From the NCBI GenBank assembly GCA_020848745.1, contig JADLHM010000102.1, forward strand, positions 1 through 58,917: a stretch of DNA of 58,917 nucleotides, read 5' to 3'. A program made the translations under genes and the position numbers. The DNA is from Deltaproteobacteria bacterium (GTDB lineage: Bacteria; Desulfobacterota; Binatia; UTPRO1). The notes beneath the pieces were generated by a model that saw nothing but the letters and a program-made list of their open reading frames with translations, searched no databases and was not told the DNA's origin. Shown here piece after piece: positions 39,118 through 47,603 of the stretch. The first letter of the stretch is position 1, and each line of letters starts with the position of its first letter.

Positions 39118-40383
39118 ATGCAGCGAAACGCGACACGCATCGTCGGAGCGGCATTCTGCGCCCTGCTCGCGACGAGCGGGATTGCCGACGCCCAGGTCCA
39201 GGTCGGCGACAAGATCACCATCGCCAACGCCGACAAGGCCAAGGACATGGTCTCGCCGGCGATGTACTGGCTGTTGAAGCACGGCTGGCCCATGACGATC
39301 GCGGAGACCCAGAAGATCACGCTCCGCAAGGCCTTCGTCGAAGCCACCGAGAAGTACTCGCCCCAGGTGAAGCTCAGCGCCGACGGGCTCAAGCTCGAGG
39401 GCTGGGTCGCGGGCCGGCCGTTCCCGCGCATCGACACCAAGGATCCCCAGGTGGCGATGAAGATCATGCAGAACTTCCGCTACGCGATCGCCTTCGACGA
39501 CCTCGATCTGCGGAACTTCGACGCCGACACCGGTCCGATCTCGCTCGAGCGTCCCTTGCAGGTCGAGCGCCACTTCCTGGTCGACCATTTCCGCCGCCTC
39601 TTCTATGTCGGCCGCTTGTACGTCGACCCGAAGCCCGAGATCCCGAACACCGAGGGCTACGAGTACAAGGAGACCCTCCACCCGTTGATCGAGCCGTTCG
39701 ATCTGAAGGGCGTCGGGTTCACCTATTACCGCTACACCGCCCCGGAAAAGCAGGACGACAGCTGGCTCTATCTGCCGTCGCTCCGCCGCGTGCGCCGTCT
39801 TTCCACCGCGCAGCGCTCCGACGCGCTCTTCGGGCAGGACACCGACCAGGACAGCTACGGCGGCTACGCCGGCGCGCTCGCCTGGATGGACTGGAAGTTC
39901 CTCGGCGAGAAGGAGGTGCTCGCGGCCTTCCACAGCGAGCACTTCCCCGTGAAGTGGGCCGACGGCGCCGCGGACTTCGCGTTCGACGACAAATGGGAGA
40001 AGCGCAACGTCTACATCGTCGAGGGCGTCTCCAAGCTGCCCCAGTACGCCTTCTCGAAGCGCGTCCTCTACATCGACCAGGACGTCTACGCGGTGCCGTA
40101 CAGCGACATGTACGACCGCGCCGGCGAGCTCTGGAAGATCTGGGTCAACAACTTCTCGTGGCGGAAAGAAGCCTTCCCGGGCTGCCCCGTGAAGTACGAC
40201 GAGGACACGCCGTTCCCCTCGGCGGCCGTCATGGTCGACATCCAGCTCGAGCACGCCACCAAGGCCGCGCTCCCGAGCCATCGCTTCCCGGGTGAGCCTG
40301 GTTGGTACTGGCACCACGGCGACAAGGCGGGCACCACCGAGGACCAGTTCACCATCGCCGAGCTCATCGGCAGCGGCCACTGA
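39118..40383 (+). CDS. DUF1329 family exported protein
   Basis: A 421-residue protein with an N-terminal signal peptide (MQRNATRIVGAAFCALLATS, predicted cleavage after about A25, GIADA). The mature part has the DUF1329 features: GWPMTIAETQKI, a block around VGFTYYRYTAPEKQDDSWLY and LPSLRRVRRLSTAQRSDALF, and GYAGALAWMDWKF. Homologues are outer-membrane or periplasmic proteins often near lipid and hydrocarbon metabolism, with a LolA/LolB-like fold proposed. No catalytic residue is defined. RBS GGGGAGGA and a possible promoter precede it; a strong stem-loop follows. Confidence 0.9.
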   Translation: MQRNATRIVGAAFCALLATSGIADAQVQVGDKITIANADKAKDMVSPAMYWLLKHGWPMTIAETQKITLRKAFVEATEKYSPQVKLSADGLKLEGWVAGRPFPRIDTKDPQVAMKIMQNFRYAIAFDDLDLRNFDADTGPISLERPLQVERHFLVDHFRRLFYVGRLYVDPKPEIPNTEGYEYKETLHPLIEPFDLKGVGFTYYRYTAPEKQDDSWLYLPSLRRVRRLSTAQRSDALFGQDTDQDSYGGYAGALAWMDWKFLGEKEVLAAFHSEHFPVKWADGAADFAFDDKWEKRNVYIVEGVSKLPQYAFSKRVLYIDQDVYAVPYSDMYDRAGELWKIWVNNFSWRKEAFPGCPVKYDEDTPFPSAAVMVDIQLEHATKAALPSHRFPGEPGWYWHHGDKAGTTEDQFTIAELIGSGH

Positions 40384-40409
40384 TCGCGCGCGTTCCGGCC
40401 GATCGACGA

Positions 40410-40436
40410 GGGGCCCGACGCGCGCCGTCGGGCCCC
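40410..40436. terminator. 11-bp GC stem-loop, likely bidirectional terminator
   Basis: GGGGCCCGACG at 40410-40420 and CGTCGGGCCCC at 40426-40436 pair perfectly around a 5-nt loop. It sits between the converging DUF1329 gene and gspN, and the last T2SS gene ends 9 bp away. There is no T-run, so factor-independent efficiency is uncertain. Confidence 0.6.
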
Positions 40437-40444
40437 CCGCTTCA

Positions 40445-41398
40445 CTAGCGCGGCGAGGGCCGGCCGACCGTCCCGACCAGCGTGATGCGGCGGGCGCCGC
40501 CCTCGGCTTTCGCGCCCGGCAGCATGTTGATCGCGAGCTTCAGTCCGTCCGGCGCGGCGGCCGTCGGCGTGATGGTGAGGTCGAGGCTCATCGGGCTCGT
40601 CCCGAGGGGCTCGCGGAGAAGCACGCCGCCCTCGCCCTGGAGCGTGATCTCCTGCCCGTCGGCCGCGATGTCCCCGAGCTCCAGGCGTCCGTTCTTGACG
40701 GTCCCCTTCACGTGCACGTCGCTGAAGTGCAGATCCGGGACGGTGATGCCGCGCACCTTCGCGCCTTCGAGCGTGAGCCCGGCGATCCGGAGCTCCACGC
40801 TCCCCGCGGCGGCGGCGAGCCCGCGACCGCCGCCGTCGAGCGCGACCGCGCCCTCGAGGCGGCCGCGCACTCCGCCCTCGAGCCAGGGCCCGAGCCCCGC
40901 GTAGCGCCCGAGGTCGACGCCGGAGAGATTCGCGTCCACGCGTAGACGCTCGGGGCGCGGATCGATCGTCCCCTGCAGCCGCCCGCCGTAGAGGGTCGCG
41001 TCGATGCCGATCGGGTAGGGCGTGCCGCGCAGGAGACCGAGACGCGAGGGCGAGACGCGGAGCGCCTCGGCGGCCAGAAAGGGCTCGCCCTCGGCCTCGC
41101 CCCTGGCCCGAATCCGGAGCCCGTCGATCGCGTAGGTGAGATTCCACCCGAGGCTCCCGCGCCCCGCCTCGACGCGCACGGGCGTCCCGGCCGTCGCCTC
41201 CGAGAGGACGCGCCGCAGGAGCAGGTCGTGCGGAAAGGTCGCGAGGAAGCAGACGAGGAAGAGCGCCAGCGTGTAGAGGCCGTAGCCGAGCCACGCCCGC
41301 CGCCGCGACGGCGTGCTCCCGCCCACGGCGGCGAGCAGGGCCCGGAGGCGGTCCCTCGGATCCGCGGAGCGGCCCGTCGCGGTCGCGCCGGTCGTCAC
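40445..41398 (-). CDS. gspN: Type II secretion system protein N
   Basis: A 317-residue inner-membrane protein with one N-terminal transmembrane segment (YGLYTLALFLVCFLATFP) and a periplasmic beta-rich part resembling the AsmA-like GspN family of deltaproteobacteria: VRVEAGRGSLGWNL, DGLRIRARGEAEG, then repeated strands such as GVDLGRYAGLGPWLEGGV. The GTG at 41398 overlaps the gspM stop (GTGA). As the last gene of the T2SS operon, its exact role in assembly is the least known of the set. Confidence 0.8.
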   Translation of the reverse strand: MTTGATATGRSADPRDRLRALLAAVGGSTPSRRRAWLGYGLYTLALFLVCFLATFPHDLLLRRVLSEATAGTPVRVEAGRGSLGWNLTYAIDGLRIRARGEAEGEPFLAAEALRVSPSRLGLLRGTPYPIGIDATLYGGRLQGTIDPRPERLRVDANLSGVDLGRYAGLGPWLEGGVRGRLEGAVALDGGGRGLAAAAGSVELRIAGLTLEGAKVRGITVPDLHFSDVHVKGTVKNGRLELGDIAADGQEITLQGEGGVLLREPLGTSPMSLDLTITPTAAAPDGLKLAINMLPGAKAEGGARRITLVGTVGRPSPR

Positions 41399-41976
41399 GG
41401 GGCTGCCGTCCTCGTGATCGGCCGCAGGCGTCCGACCACGAGGACGGCGTCGTAGACGAACGGTTGGTCGAAGCGCTTCTTCATCTGGAGCCGGCTCACG
41501 AGCAGCGGCAGGTCGCTCTTCTCCACGTCGTAGAGCAGGTCGACGAGCTCCCGTAGCGACACGCCGGAGAGCCGCATCTCGACGTCCTCTTCCTGGAGAT
41601 CCTCGGCCAGGGTCCGCGTCGACGGATTCATGGCGGCGACGCGGTCCCGGCTCAGGGTGTCGCGCGTCACCGCTTCGAGGTGCGAGAAGAGCGAGAAGTC
41701 GGCGCCGCCGTGCTCCAGCTTTCGCCGCACGACGTCGCGCTCGGTGCGCAGATGGAGGTAGCGGTCGCGGAGTCGCGCCATCTCGACCACGTCGCGCTCG
41801 CTCGCGGCGATCTGCGCCTGGAGCGTGGCGCGGCGCTCCGCGAGGAAGCCGGCGAGCGCCCACACCCCGACCACGAGCCCGGCCGCGACGCCCACCCCGA
41901 GCAGCACGCGCTCGCGCGGGGAGAGCCGCTCGATCAGCGCGGCGAGGCGCTGCAGGAAATCTCCGAGCACGTTCAC
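41395..41976 (-). CDS. gspM: Type II secretion system protein M
   Basis: A 193-residue bitopic inner-membrane protein. LSPRERVLLGVGVAAGLVVG leads into a single transmembrane helix, then a coiled-coil (AERRATLQAQIAASERDVVE) and a ferredoxin-like periplasmic domain ending around YDAVLVVGRL. GspM binds GspL at the inner membrane platform. Both junctions are overlapping NTGA forms. Identification rests on topology and its place between L and N. Confidence 0.8.
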   Translation of the reverse strand: MNVLGDFLQRLAALIERLSPRERVLLGVGVAAGLVVGVWALAGFLAERRATLQAQIAASERDVVEMARLRDRYLHLRTERDVVRRKLEHGGADFSLFSHLEAVTRDTLSRDRVAAMNPSTRTLAEDLQEEDVEMRLSGVSLRELVDLLYDVEKSDLPLLVSRLQMKKRFDQPFVYDAVLVVGRLRPITRTAAP

Positions 41977-43415
41977 GTCGCCGGCTCCCCCCCGACGTCG
42001 AGGCTCAGGCGGAAGTCCACTTGCTGACCGTCGACCGACGCGCGGACGTCCTTGGCTTCCACGTTGCGAAACTCCGGACGGGACGCGAGACCGCGCTTCA
42101 CGGCCTCGACGCCCTCGTAGGTCCTCGTCGAGCCGCGCAGCCGGAGCGTCCCGCCGTCGAGCGAGAGCTCCTCGATGTCGAGCGGCACGTCGTCGGGTAC
42201 GGCCTCGGTGAGCGCCCGCAGGCAATCGATCGCTCGCGGCGCGGACGGCGCGAGGCCCCCGAAGAGCCGGCGCTCCTTCTCGAGCGCCGCGATCTCGGTC
42301 TGGAGCTGCGCCTTCTCGTTGACGATCGTGCGGGCGCCGGGAATGGCCGCCGTGAAGATGGCGCGGATCTCGCCCCGGACGGCGTCGCGCCGCGCCGCCA
42401 GCTGCCGGGCGTCGAGCGCGAAGCTCGCGATCATCAACGCGACCGCCACGACCGCCAGCACCCCCGCGCGCGCAAGCCCGCGCCAGAGCGCCTCGCGTTC
42501 CCGATGGTAGGCGAACTCGCCGCGCCGGAGGTCGATGCCGAAGAGCGACGCGTCGCCGGTCTGACGCAGGGCCAGTCCGAGCGGCGTAGCGAAGGCGGCC
42601 TGCTTGCCCCGCAGGCCGGCCGGAACCGCGGCAAGCGCGACGGCGTCGAGCGCCTGGGGCGTCGTCCCGAGCGCGCGCCCGAGGGCGGCGACGGCCCCCG
42701 GGGTCTCGACCGCATCGCCGCCGACCCAGAGCGCCGCCAGCGGCTCGTCGTCGGCGAGCGCCAGGAGCGTCCAGCGCACCTCCCGCAGGCAGGCGTCGAG
42801 TCCGGCGGGGTCGGCCACTGCGCGGCTCACGACCCGAAACCCGAGCAGCCGACCGTCGGCGAGGAGCGCGACCGTCGTCCGCCCGGCGTCCATCCCGACG
42901 TACGCGAGGCGGCCGCCGCGCGCCGCGGCCGCCGCGCGCACCACGTTCAACGCGGCGAGGCTCGCGAGATCCACGAGTCGCGGATCGACGCCGGCACCCG
43001 CCAGCATCGCGAGGTGCTCCCGGACCGCGGCCTTCGGCGCCGAGACGGCGAGCACGCGGCTCGTCCCATCGGTCTCCGTCCCGAGGACCTGGAAATCGAC
43101 GACGGTCTCTTCGAGCTCGAAGGGCAGGTGCGATTCGAGCTCGAAGGGCACGGTCTGTTCGAGGCGCTTGCGGTCGTGGAACGGCAGCTCCAGGATGCGA
43201 TGGGTGACGAGCTCGCCCGGCAACGCCGACACCACCTCGTCCCACGCGATGCCGTGCTGCGCCGCGAGCGCCCGCAGGTCGGCCGCGAGATCTCCGCCGG
43301 CGGCGCGCGGCTGCGCGTAGAGGCCGAGCACCCGCTGCGACCGCAGCGTCCGCTCCACCAGGGCCGCGCGCAACGTGTGCGAGCCGACGTCGAGAGCGAG
43401 CGTGTGATTGGGCAT
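41973..43415 (-). CDS. gspL: Type II secretion system protein L (PilM/PilN-like)
   Basis: A 480-residue protein with a cytoplasmic actin-like domain (residues about 1-310, TLALDVGSHTLRAALVE; YVGMDAGRTTVALL) of the PilM/GspL type. One transmembrane helix follows (AGVLAVVAVALMIASFAL, near 325-342), then a coiled-coil and a ferredoxin-like domain (RALTEAVPDDVPLDIEELSL) of the PilN type. It recruits the GspE ATPase to the membrane. ATG at 43415, 3 bp after gspK. Confidence 0.88.
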   Translation of the reverse strand: MPNHTLALDVGSHTLRAALVERTLRSQRVLGLYAQPRAAGGDLAADLRALAAQHGIAWDEVVSALPGELVTHRILELPFHDRKRLEQTVPFELESHLPFELEETVVDFQVLGTETDGTSRVLAVSAPKAAVREHLAMLAGAGVDPRLVDLASLAALNVVRAAAAARGGRLAYVGMDAGRTTVALLADGRLLGFRVVSRAVADPAGLDACLREVRWTLLALADDEPLAALWVGGDAVETPGAVAALGRALGTTPQALDAVALAAVPAGLRGKQAAFATPLGLALRQTGDASLFGIDLRRGEFAYHREREALWRGLARAGVLAVVAVALMIASFALDARQLAARRDAVRGEIRAIFTAAIPGARTIVNEKAQLQTEIAALEKERRLFGGLAPSAPRAIDCLRALTEAVPDDVPLDIEELSLDGGTLRLRGSTRTYEGVEAVKRGLASRPEFRNVEAKDVRASVDGQQVDFRLSLDVGGEPAT

Positions 43416-43418
43416 CGA

Positions 43419-44447
43419 TCAGCGGTCGCCGAAGACCGGCAACGTCGCGAGGAAATCGGATGGGGGTAGGGATGTCAAGGCGAGGTTGGCGTTGCTCGGT
43501 GTCCAGGTGACGCGCGTCACGCGCTTCCCCTCGCGCTTCACGACCTCGGTGATCCCACGGCGGACCTGACCGACCTCGCCGACGCCCACGATGCGGAAAT
43601 AGGAGCCGTTGGTGGTGATCAGGTCGCCCTGCTTGCAGCGCGGGATCGCCAGCTCGAGCCCGGTCACGTTGGCGCACGCCTCCGACACGGTGGAGAACGG
43701 CTCGATCCCGCGGCTCGCGATCAACCGCTCGACGACGCCCCGGTCGGCGAGGAGATCCTGCGAGAGCGTGTAGAGCACCTCGGGCGGCGCGGTATTGAGG
43801 TTCACCTTCGTGCTGCCGGCCGGGAGCGCGGTCACGAAACCCTCGAGGCGGGCGAACACCGTCGGCGTGACGTCCTTGACCATGAGGAGCTCGCGCAGGG
43901 TGGCGACCGGACCGTTCCGCACGATCACGGGCGGCCGGAGGCCAAGGTAGTACGGTTGCTCGGCCCCCGGGGGCGACGGATACGGCTCATGGTCGCCGTC
44001 CAGCCAATCACGGATCGCCGCCAGCACCCGGAGGTCGATGCCGAGGACGGTGAACAGACGCCGGAAGCGGCCGAAGCGTTCCTCGGGATTCGCCCCGACG
44101 AGGTCGTTGATGTTGAGGAAGCGCGTCTCGTCGTACACGCGGAAGGTCGCGGTGCCATCGCCGATCGGCAGGGGCGGATAGGGCCGCGCCCAGAAGTCGT
44201 CGAGGGCATCGCGGCCCGGCGTGATCATGGCGTCGACGCTCACCAGCGCCTCGCCGACGTTCACGCCGGAGCGGGCGAGATACGTCGCCTGGAGCGCGTT
44301 CCGCGCGCCGAGCGCCAGGTGGGTTTCGACCTGCGCCTTGTCGGTCAGCTCGATCACCACGATCGTGAGCAGCGTGATCGTGAGCAGCACCACGAGCAGC
44401 GCGATCCCGGAGTCGCCGCCGCCGCTGCGTCGCCCCGGCCGCTTCAT
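43419..44447 (-). CDS. gspK: Type II secretion minor pseudopilin K
   Basis: A 342-residue pseudopilin that caps the pseudopilus tip. The prepilin leader ends in GGGDSG and is followed by IALLVVLLTITLLTIVVIEL, without the Glu5 of other pseudopilins, as is normal for GspK. TRFLNINDLVGANPEERF and VNLNTAPPEVLYTLS are hallmark motifs of the alpha-helical GspK insertion. The ATG at 44447 overlaps the gspJ stop (ATGA). Confidence 0.92.
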   Translation of the reverse strand: MKRPGRRSGGGDSGIALLVVLLTITLLTIVVIELTDKAQVETHLALGARNALQATYLARSGVNVGEALVSVDAMITPGRDALDDFWARPYPPLPIGDGTATFRVYDETRFLNINDLVGANPEERFGRFRRLFTVLGIDLRVLAAIRDWLDGDHEPYPSPPGAEQPYYLGLRPPVIVRNGPVATLRELLMVKDVTPTVFARLEGFVTALPAGSTKVNLNTAPPEVLYTLSQDLLADRGVVERLIASRGIEPFSTVSEACANVTGLELAIPRCKQGDLITTNGSYFRIVGVGEVGQVRRGITEVVKREGKRVTRVTWTPSNANLALTSLPPSDFLATLPVFGDR

Positions 44448-45328
44448 CGACCGCCCTCCACCCGCGCTCCCGGCTTCCCGGTTCCACCGCTCGGCGGCTT
44501 CCCGGACCGGCCTGCCGCCGCGGCCCCACCCGACACGATGCGATCGGCGAGCGGCAGATCGACGGCGGTCGTGAAGTGGTGGATCGCGCCGGCCGCGTCG
44601 TAGAGGGCGAGGTCCACGCGCACCGCCCGCGGCAGGCGCGCGTTCGCCTCCTCGGAGTCCCAGACGTCGAACCAGTCGTGGCCGTCGTAGAACTGGAAGG
44701 CGAGGCTCGCGACGTTCTCCACGAACACGGTCGCGCGCGCCGCGTCGAGCGCGCGGCGATCGAGCATGGTCGCCTCGCGCCGGAGCAGGCGACGCGGCAT
44801 GGCGCCGAGCGGCGGCACGGGCGTCGGGCCGAACGCCGCGAAGAAGTCGTCGGCATCGTCCGCGAGAAGATCGACGCCGCCGCTCCGCCCGCCGCCGCCG
44901 TCGGTCGTCACCTTCTCGCCCGACACCGAGGCTCCCGTCCGCCGCTCGCGGCGGAGCCCGCTCCGATCCCGCGCGAAGAAGTAGGCGAGCATCCGCTGGT
45001 CGGTGGCGCGCCCGTCGAGCCCGGCCGGACGCGCCGAGAGCGCCGTGAACACCAGGGAGTCGAGCGGCGCCTCGTCGCTCCCGCCCGGCAGCACCCGGAA
45101 GATCGCGGTTCCCGGGAGGTTCCGCGGGTAGTAGGCCGACGCGATCTCGTCCGCCATGCGCCCGACAGCCGCCCGCCCGACCCGCGTCACCCCGGCGCGC
45201 TCCTCGGCCAGCGCCTTCGAGCGCAGCGTCCGCGAGAACGTCCCGTAGAGCGTCACGGCCACGAGCCCGAAGATCCCGAGCGCGAGCATGATCTCGATCA
45301 GCGTGAAGCCGCCGCGTCCGCGCCTCAT
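44444..45328 (-). CDS. gspJ: Type II secretion minor pseudopilin J
   Basis: A 294-residue pseudopilin. A short leader MRRGRGG precedes FTLIEIMLALGIFGLVAVTL with Glu5, the N-methylation class. The globular part includes FYDGHDWFDVWDSEEAN, a GspJ-like pattern. It forms the tip complex with I and K. The ATG at 45328 overlaps the gspI stop (ATGA). It is longer than typical GspJ (about 200 residues), with a Gly/Pro-rich C-terminal tail. Confidence 0.87.
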   Translation of the reverse strand: MRRGRGGFTLIEIMLALGIFGLVAVTLYGTFSRTLRSKALAEERAGVTRVGRAAVGRMADEIASAYYPRNLPGTAIFRVLPGGSDEAPLDSLVFTALSARPAGLDGRATDQRMLAYFFARDRSGLRRERRTGASVSGEKVTTDGGGGRSGGVDLLADDADDFFAAFGPTPVPPLGAMPRRLLRREATMLDRRALDAARATVFVENVASLAFQFYDGHDWFDVWDSEEANARLPRAVRVDLALYDAAGAIHHFTTAVDLPLADRIVSGGAAAAGRSGKPPSGGTGKPGARVEGGR

Positions 45329-45729
45329 CGCCGCCGCACCCAGTAGGTCAGGCTGACGTCGTCCCCGGACTCCTCCTCGCCCCGGAAGACGCGGACGCGC
45401 ACCTCGCGGACGTCGGGAATCGGCGTCGTCACCACCTCGCGCTCCCACCGTAGATCCGGATAGCGCTCCGGATAGGCGTCCTCGAAGTCGCCCTCGGTGA
45501 GGCCGAGGTCGGGGAACGGACCCGCGTCCACCTCCGCCATGAGCCCGCGCGCCAGGAGCGTCGCTTCGGTGACGCGAGCGTCGCGCGCGATGAGATCGAT
45601 GTTGCGGACGTGGAGGCCGAGGAGGCTCACGAGCGCGAGGCCGAGCACCGCGACCGCGACCAACACCTCGAGCAGCGTGAAGCCTCGCGCCGCCCTCCGC
45701 CGGGCGCGCGCGCCTTCAGCGCGCCGCAT
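45325..45729 (-). CDS. gspI: Type II secretion minor pseudopilin I
   Basis: About 134 residues. The leader MRRAEGARARRRAARG precedes FTLLEVLVAVAVLGLALVSL, with Glu5. Then LLGLHVRNIDLIARDARVTE and short beta strands follow. The start was set at ATG 45729 because it gives a normal length and only a 14-bp overlap with gspH; ATG 45771 would overlap by 56 bp and add 14 residues. Confidence 0.85.
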   Translation of the reverse strand: MRRAEGARARRRAARGFTLLEVLVAVAVLGLALVSLLGLHVRNIDLIARDARVTEATLLARGLMAEVDAGPFPDLGLTEGDFEDAYPERYPDLRWEREVVTTPIPDVREVRVRVFRGEEESGDDVSLTYWVRRR

Positions 45730-46381
45730 CACCGTGCCGCCGCGAGGAGGCCATGCCGCCGCCCCGGCCATTCGCGCCGCCGCGGCGGTCGTCGGAGTCG
45801 CGGCGATCTCCCGCGCCGCGGGCGGCGTCGAGCACGACGTAGCGGTCGGCCACCCGGGTCCGTCCCGTGAGTGGCTCGATCGCCATGGTCGCCTCTCCTC
45901 CCGAGCGGCCGCGCAGGTGCACGACCAGCGGATCGGCCCAGCCTTCGGGCGAGAATTGCGCGAAGACGACGCCCTCGGTCACGAGCCCGACCGCGGGCAG
46001 CACCACGTCCCGGAACGCCACGCTGTCGGGAAGCACCACCGGGCGGGCGAGCGGGGAGTCGATGGGCACGAACTCGGGCGCGTCGGGCTCGCCCCCGAGC
46101 ACCGTCACGAAGTAGCTCTGGTGGTCGAGGTCGAGGTTCAGACGCATCGGCAGCCGCTGATACGCCGCCTCGTCGTACAGGTAGCGGGCGGTCGTGGCGA
46201 GGCGCTCGGCGCTCGCCGCGAGGGCGGCGCCCTCGGGGTCGCGCAGGCGCGGCGCCAGGAAGCTCGCGGCGATCCCGAGGATCAGGAGAACGACGGCGAG
46301 CTCGAGCAGGGTGAAGCCGGAAGACGCGTGCCGTTCGAAGCGCCGCCGCTCAGAGCTGAGTGCGGCTGTCGATGTCGGCAT
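45716..46381 (-). CDS. gspH: Type II secretion pseudopilin H
   Basis: A 221-residue pseudopilin with leader ending in ERHASSG and FTLLELAVVLLILGIAASFL carrying Glu5. The globular domain has RLATTARYLYDEAAYQRLPM and VLGGEPDAPEFVPID. A C-terminal Arg/Gly-rich tail (GAGDRRDSDDRRGG) is unusual and may be unstructured. The ATG at 46381 overlaps gspG by 32 bp. Confidence 0.85.
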   Translation of the reverse strand: MPTSTAALSSERRRFERHASSGFTLLELAVVLLILGIAASFLAPRLRDPEGAALAASAERLATTARYLYDEAAYQRLPMRLNLDLDHQSYFVTVLGGEPDAPEFVPIDSPLARPVVLPDSVAFRDVVLPAVGLVTEGVVFAQFSPEGWADPLVVHLRGRSGGEATMAIEPLTGRTRVADRYVVLDAARGAGDRRDSDDRRGGANGRGGGMASSRRHGDAAR

Positions 46382-46784
46382 ACTTCCCTTCACCGCCTTC
46401 CGAGCCGTCCGCTCCGTAGGACTTGATGGTGTAGGTGTCGCCGTCGCTGAGGAACGCGTAGGGACTGCCCCAGGGATCCACGGGGACCGCTTCCAGGTAG
46501 CCGTCCGGGTTCCAGCGGCGCGGAACGTTGCCCGTCTCCGGCCGCGTGACCAGGGCCTGGAGTCCCTGATCCGTCGTCGGGTAGTTGCCGTTGTCGAGCT
46601 TGTAGAGGTGGAGCGCTTCCTCGATCTTCTTCACGTCGGCGACGGCCTTCACCCTGCGGGCCTCGTCCGTCCGTCCGACGATGCGCGGCGCCACCAGGGT
46701 CACGAGCAGGCCGAGGATGAACACCACGACCATGATCTCGATCAGCGTGAACCCGGCGTGTCCCGCGCGTCGCATCGCCCGCAT
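46350..46784 (-). CDS. gspG: Type II secretion major pseudopilin
   Basis: A 144-residue pseudopilin. The leader MRAMRRAGHAG is cut before FTLIEIMVVVFILGLLVTLV. The globular domain has the GspG signature KKIEEALHLYKLDNGNYPTT and DQGLQALVTRPE, then PVDPWGSPYAF and the calcium-site-type ending GSEGGEGKYADID. The start at ATG 46784 is preferred, with ATG 46775 possible. It is separated from the upstream small basic gene by a 606-bp structured gap, unlike its close downstream partners. Confidence 0.94.
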   Translation of the reverse strand: MRAMRRAGHAGFTLIEIMVVVFILGLLVTLVAPRIVGRTDEARRVKAVADVKKIEEALHLYKLDNGNYPTTDQGLQALVTRPETGNVPRRWNPDGYLEAVPVDPWGSPYAFLSDGDTYTIKSYGADGSEGGEGKYADIDSRTQL

Positions 46785-46901
46785 CGTGCGCGGACGATAC
46801 CAAGGAGACAACGGCGCCTCAACGTAGGTAGGCGCCGGATAGTCTCTCAGTCCGATCGTGCACCGGAGTCCCGGTCTGTCGCGATCGGTCTTCGTGCGGT
46901 G

Positions 46902-47043
46902 TCGCCGGCGAGCGGGTCCGGGCGTGCTTCTACGGTCGCCGGGATCCTGCCACCGGGCGCGTACGGCCCGCCGGTGCCCCCCTGGCTTGCGCACGACGCG
47001 AGGTGCGGCTCCCCGAAGCACGCCCGGACCCACCCGCCGGCGA
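46902..47043. repeat. Long hairpin 1 (29-nt arms)
   Basis: Arms at 46902-46930 and 47015-47043 are reverse complements at 27 of 29 positions (TCGCCGGCG, then GGGTCCGGGCGTGCTTC), enclosing 84 nt. Inside, CACCGG and CCGGTG can form a nested stem. No coding sequence overlaps it. Confidence 0.7.
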
Positions 47044-47188
47044 TGCATTGCAGCGCGGACGATCGACGGCGCGCCGGCGACTCGACTCACACGAGGCTCG
47101 GCGGACGCGGCGCGCGGACTCGTCGCGCATCGCAGGGCGCACGTCGCGACGGATCGACGGGGTCCTGAGGATTGAAAAGATGCAGCAG

Positions 47189-47317
47189 GCGGGCGGGTCG
47201 GGGACGGGCCCGGGGAGCGGCAGCTCGCTTGACCGCAGAGCGGAGAAGCGCCGGCGGGCCTTACGCGCTGGGTGTCAGCGACTCCGCGACCGTAGGGCCC
47301 GTCCCCGACCCGCCCGC
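47189..47317. repeat. Long hairpin 2 (23-nt perfect arms)
   Basis: Arms at 47189-47211 and 47295-47317 pair perfectly over 23 nt (GCGGGCGGGTCGGGGACGGG plus CCC), enclosing 83 nt. An outer GCAGCA/TGCTGC pairing extends the stem across a small bulge. An inner nested stem is possible between GCGGAG and CTCCGC and between AGCGC and GCGCT. Confidence 0.7.
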
Positions 47318-47390
47318 AGGCTGCTGCCACCGATCGCTCCGCCGCGCGAGAATCGCCCTGAGAACCTACCCGGCGCCGCGCCGGCGCCCC

Positions 47391-47603
47391 CTAGATGAAC
47401 TGCTTCCACCACGGCGCGCCGCTCTGACGATACTTCGCGGCGGCGGTCTTCGCGGACGCGGCCGCTTTCGCCGGCCGCGCTGCGGTCGCCTTCTTGGGCG
47501 TCGTCTTCGGGGCCGTCTTCTTGCCGGCGCTCGCGCGGGCGGTCTTGGACGTCGGACGGGCGGGCTTCTTCTTCGCGGAACGCGACGAGGTCTTGGTCTT
47601 CAT
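47391..47603 (-). CDS. Small Lys/Ala-rich basic protein
   Basis: A 70-residue protein composed mainly of Lys, Ala, Thr and Pro (MKTKTSSRSAKKKPARPTSK, then further K/A/T repeats), like bacterial histone H1-type or AlgP-like tails. The last residues, SGAPWWKQFI, contrast with the basic body: two Trp and an aromatic end suggest a docking or membrane-contact tail. It lies between gspF and gspG on the same strand, 73 bp after gspF. Whether it binds DNA, RNA or secretion components is unknown. Confidence 0.6.
   Translation of the reverse strand: MKTKTSSRSAKKKPARPTSKTARASAGKKTAPKTTPKKATAARPAKAAASAKTAAAKYRQSGAPWWKQFI

Larger units (their letters stand above)
46785..47390. other. 606-bp non-coding gap inside the T2SS operon
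   Basis: This gap lies between the small basic protein gene and gspG on the same strand. Apart from the two long hairpins annotated separately, I find no convincing gene. It is likely transcribed if the operon is one unit. It could also hold an internal promoter for gspG, but no strong box was noted. Confidence 0.5.

Noticed and set aside
46902-47317. attC-type integron recombination sites
   Set aside because: Hairpin size is in range, but the conserved RYYYAAC/GTTRRRY core boxes and any integrase or cassette gene are missing.
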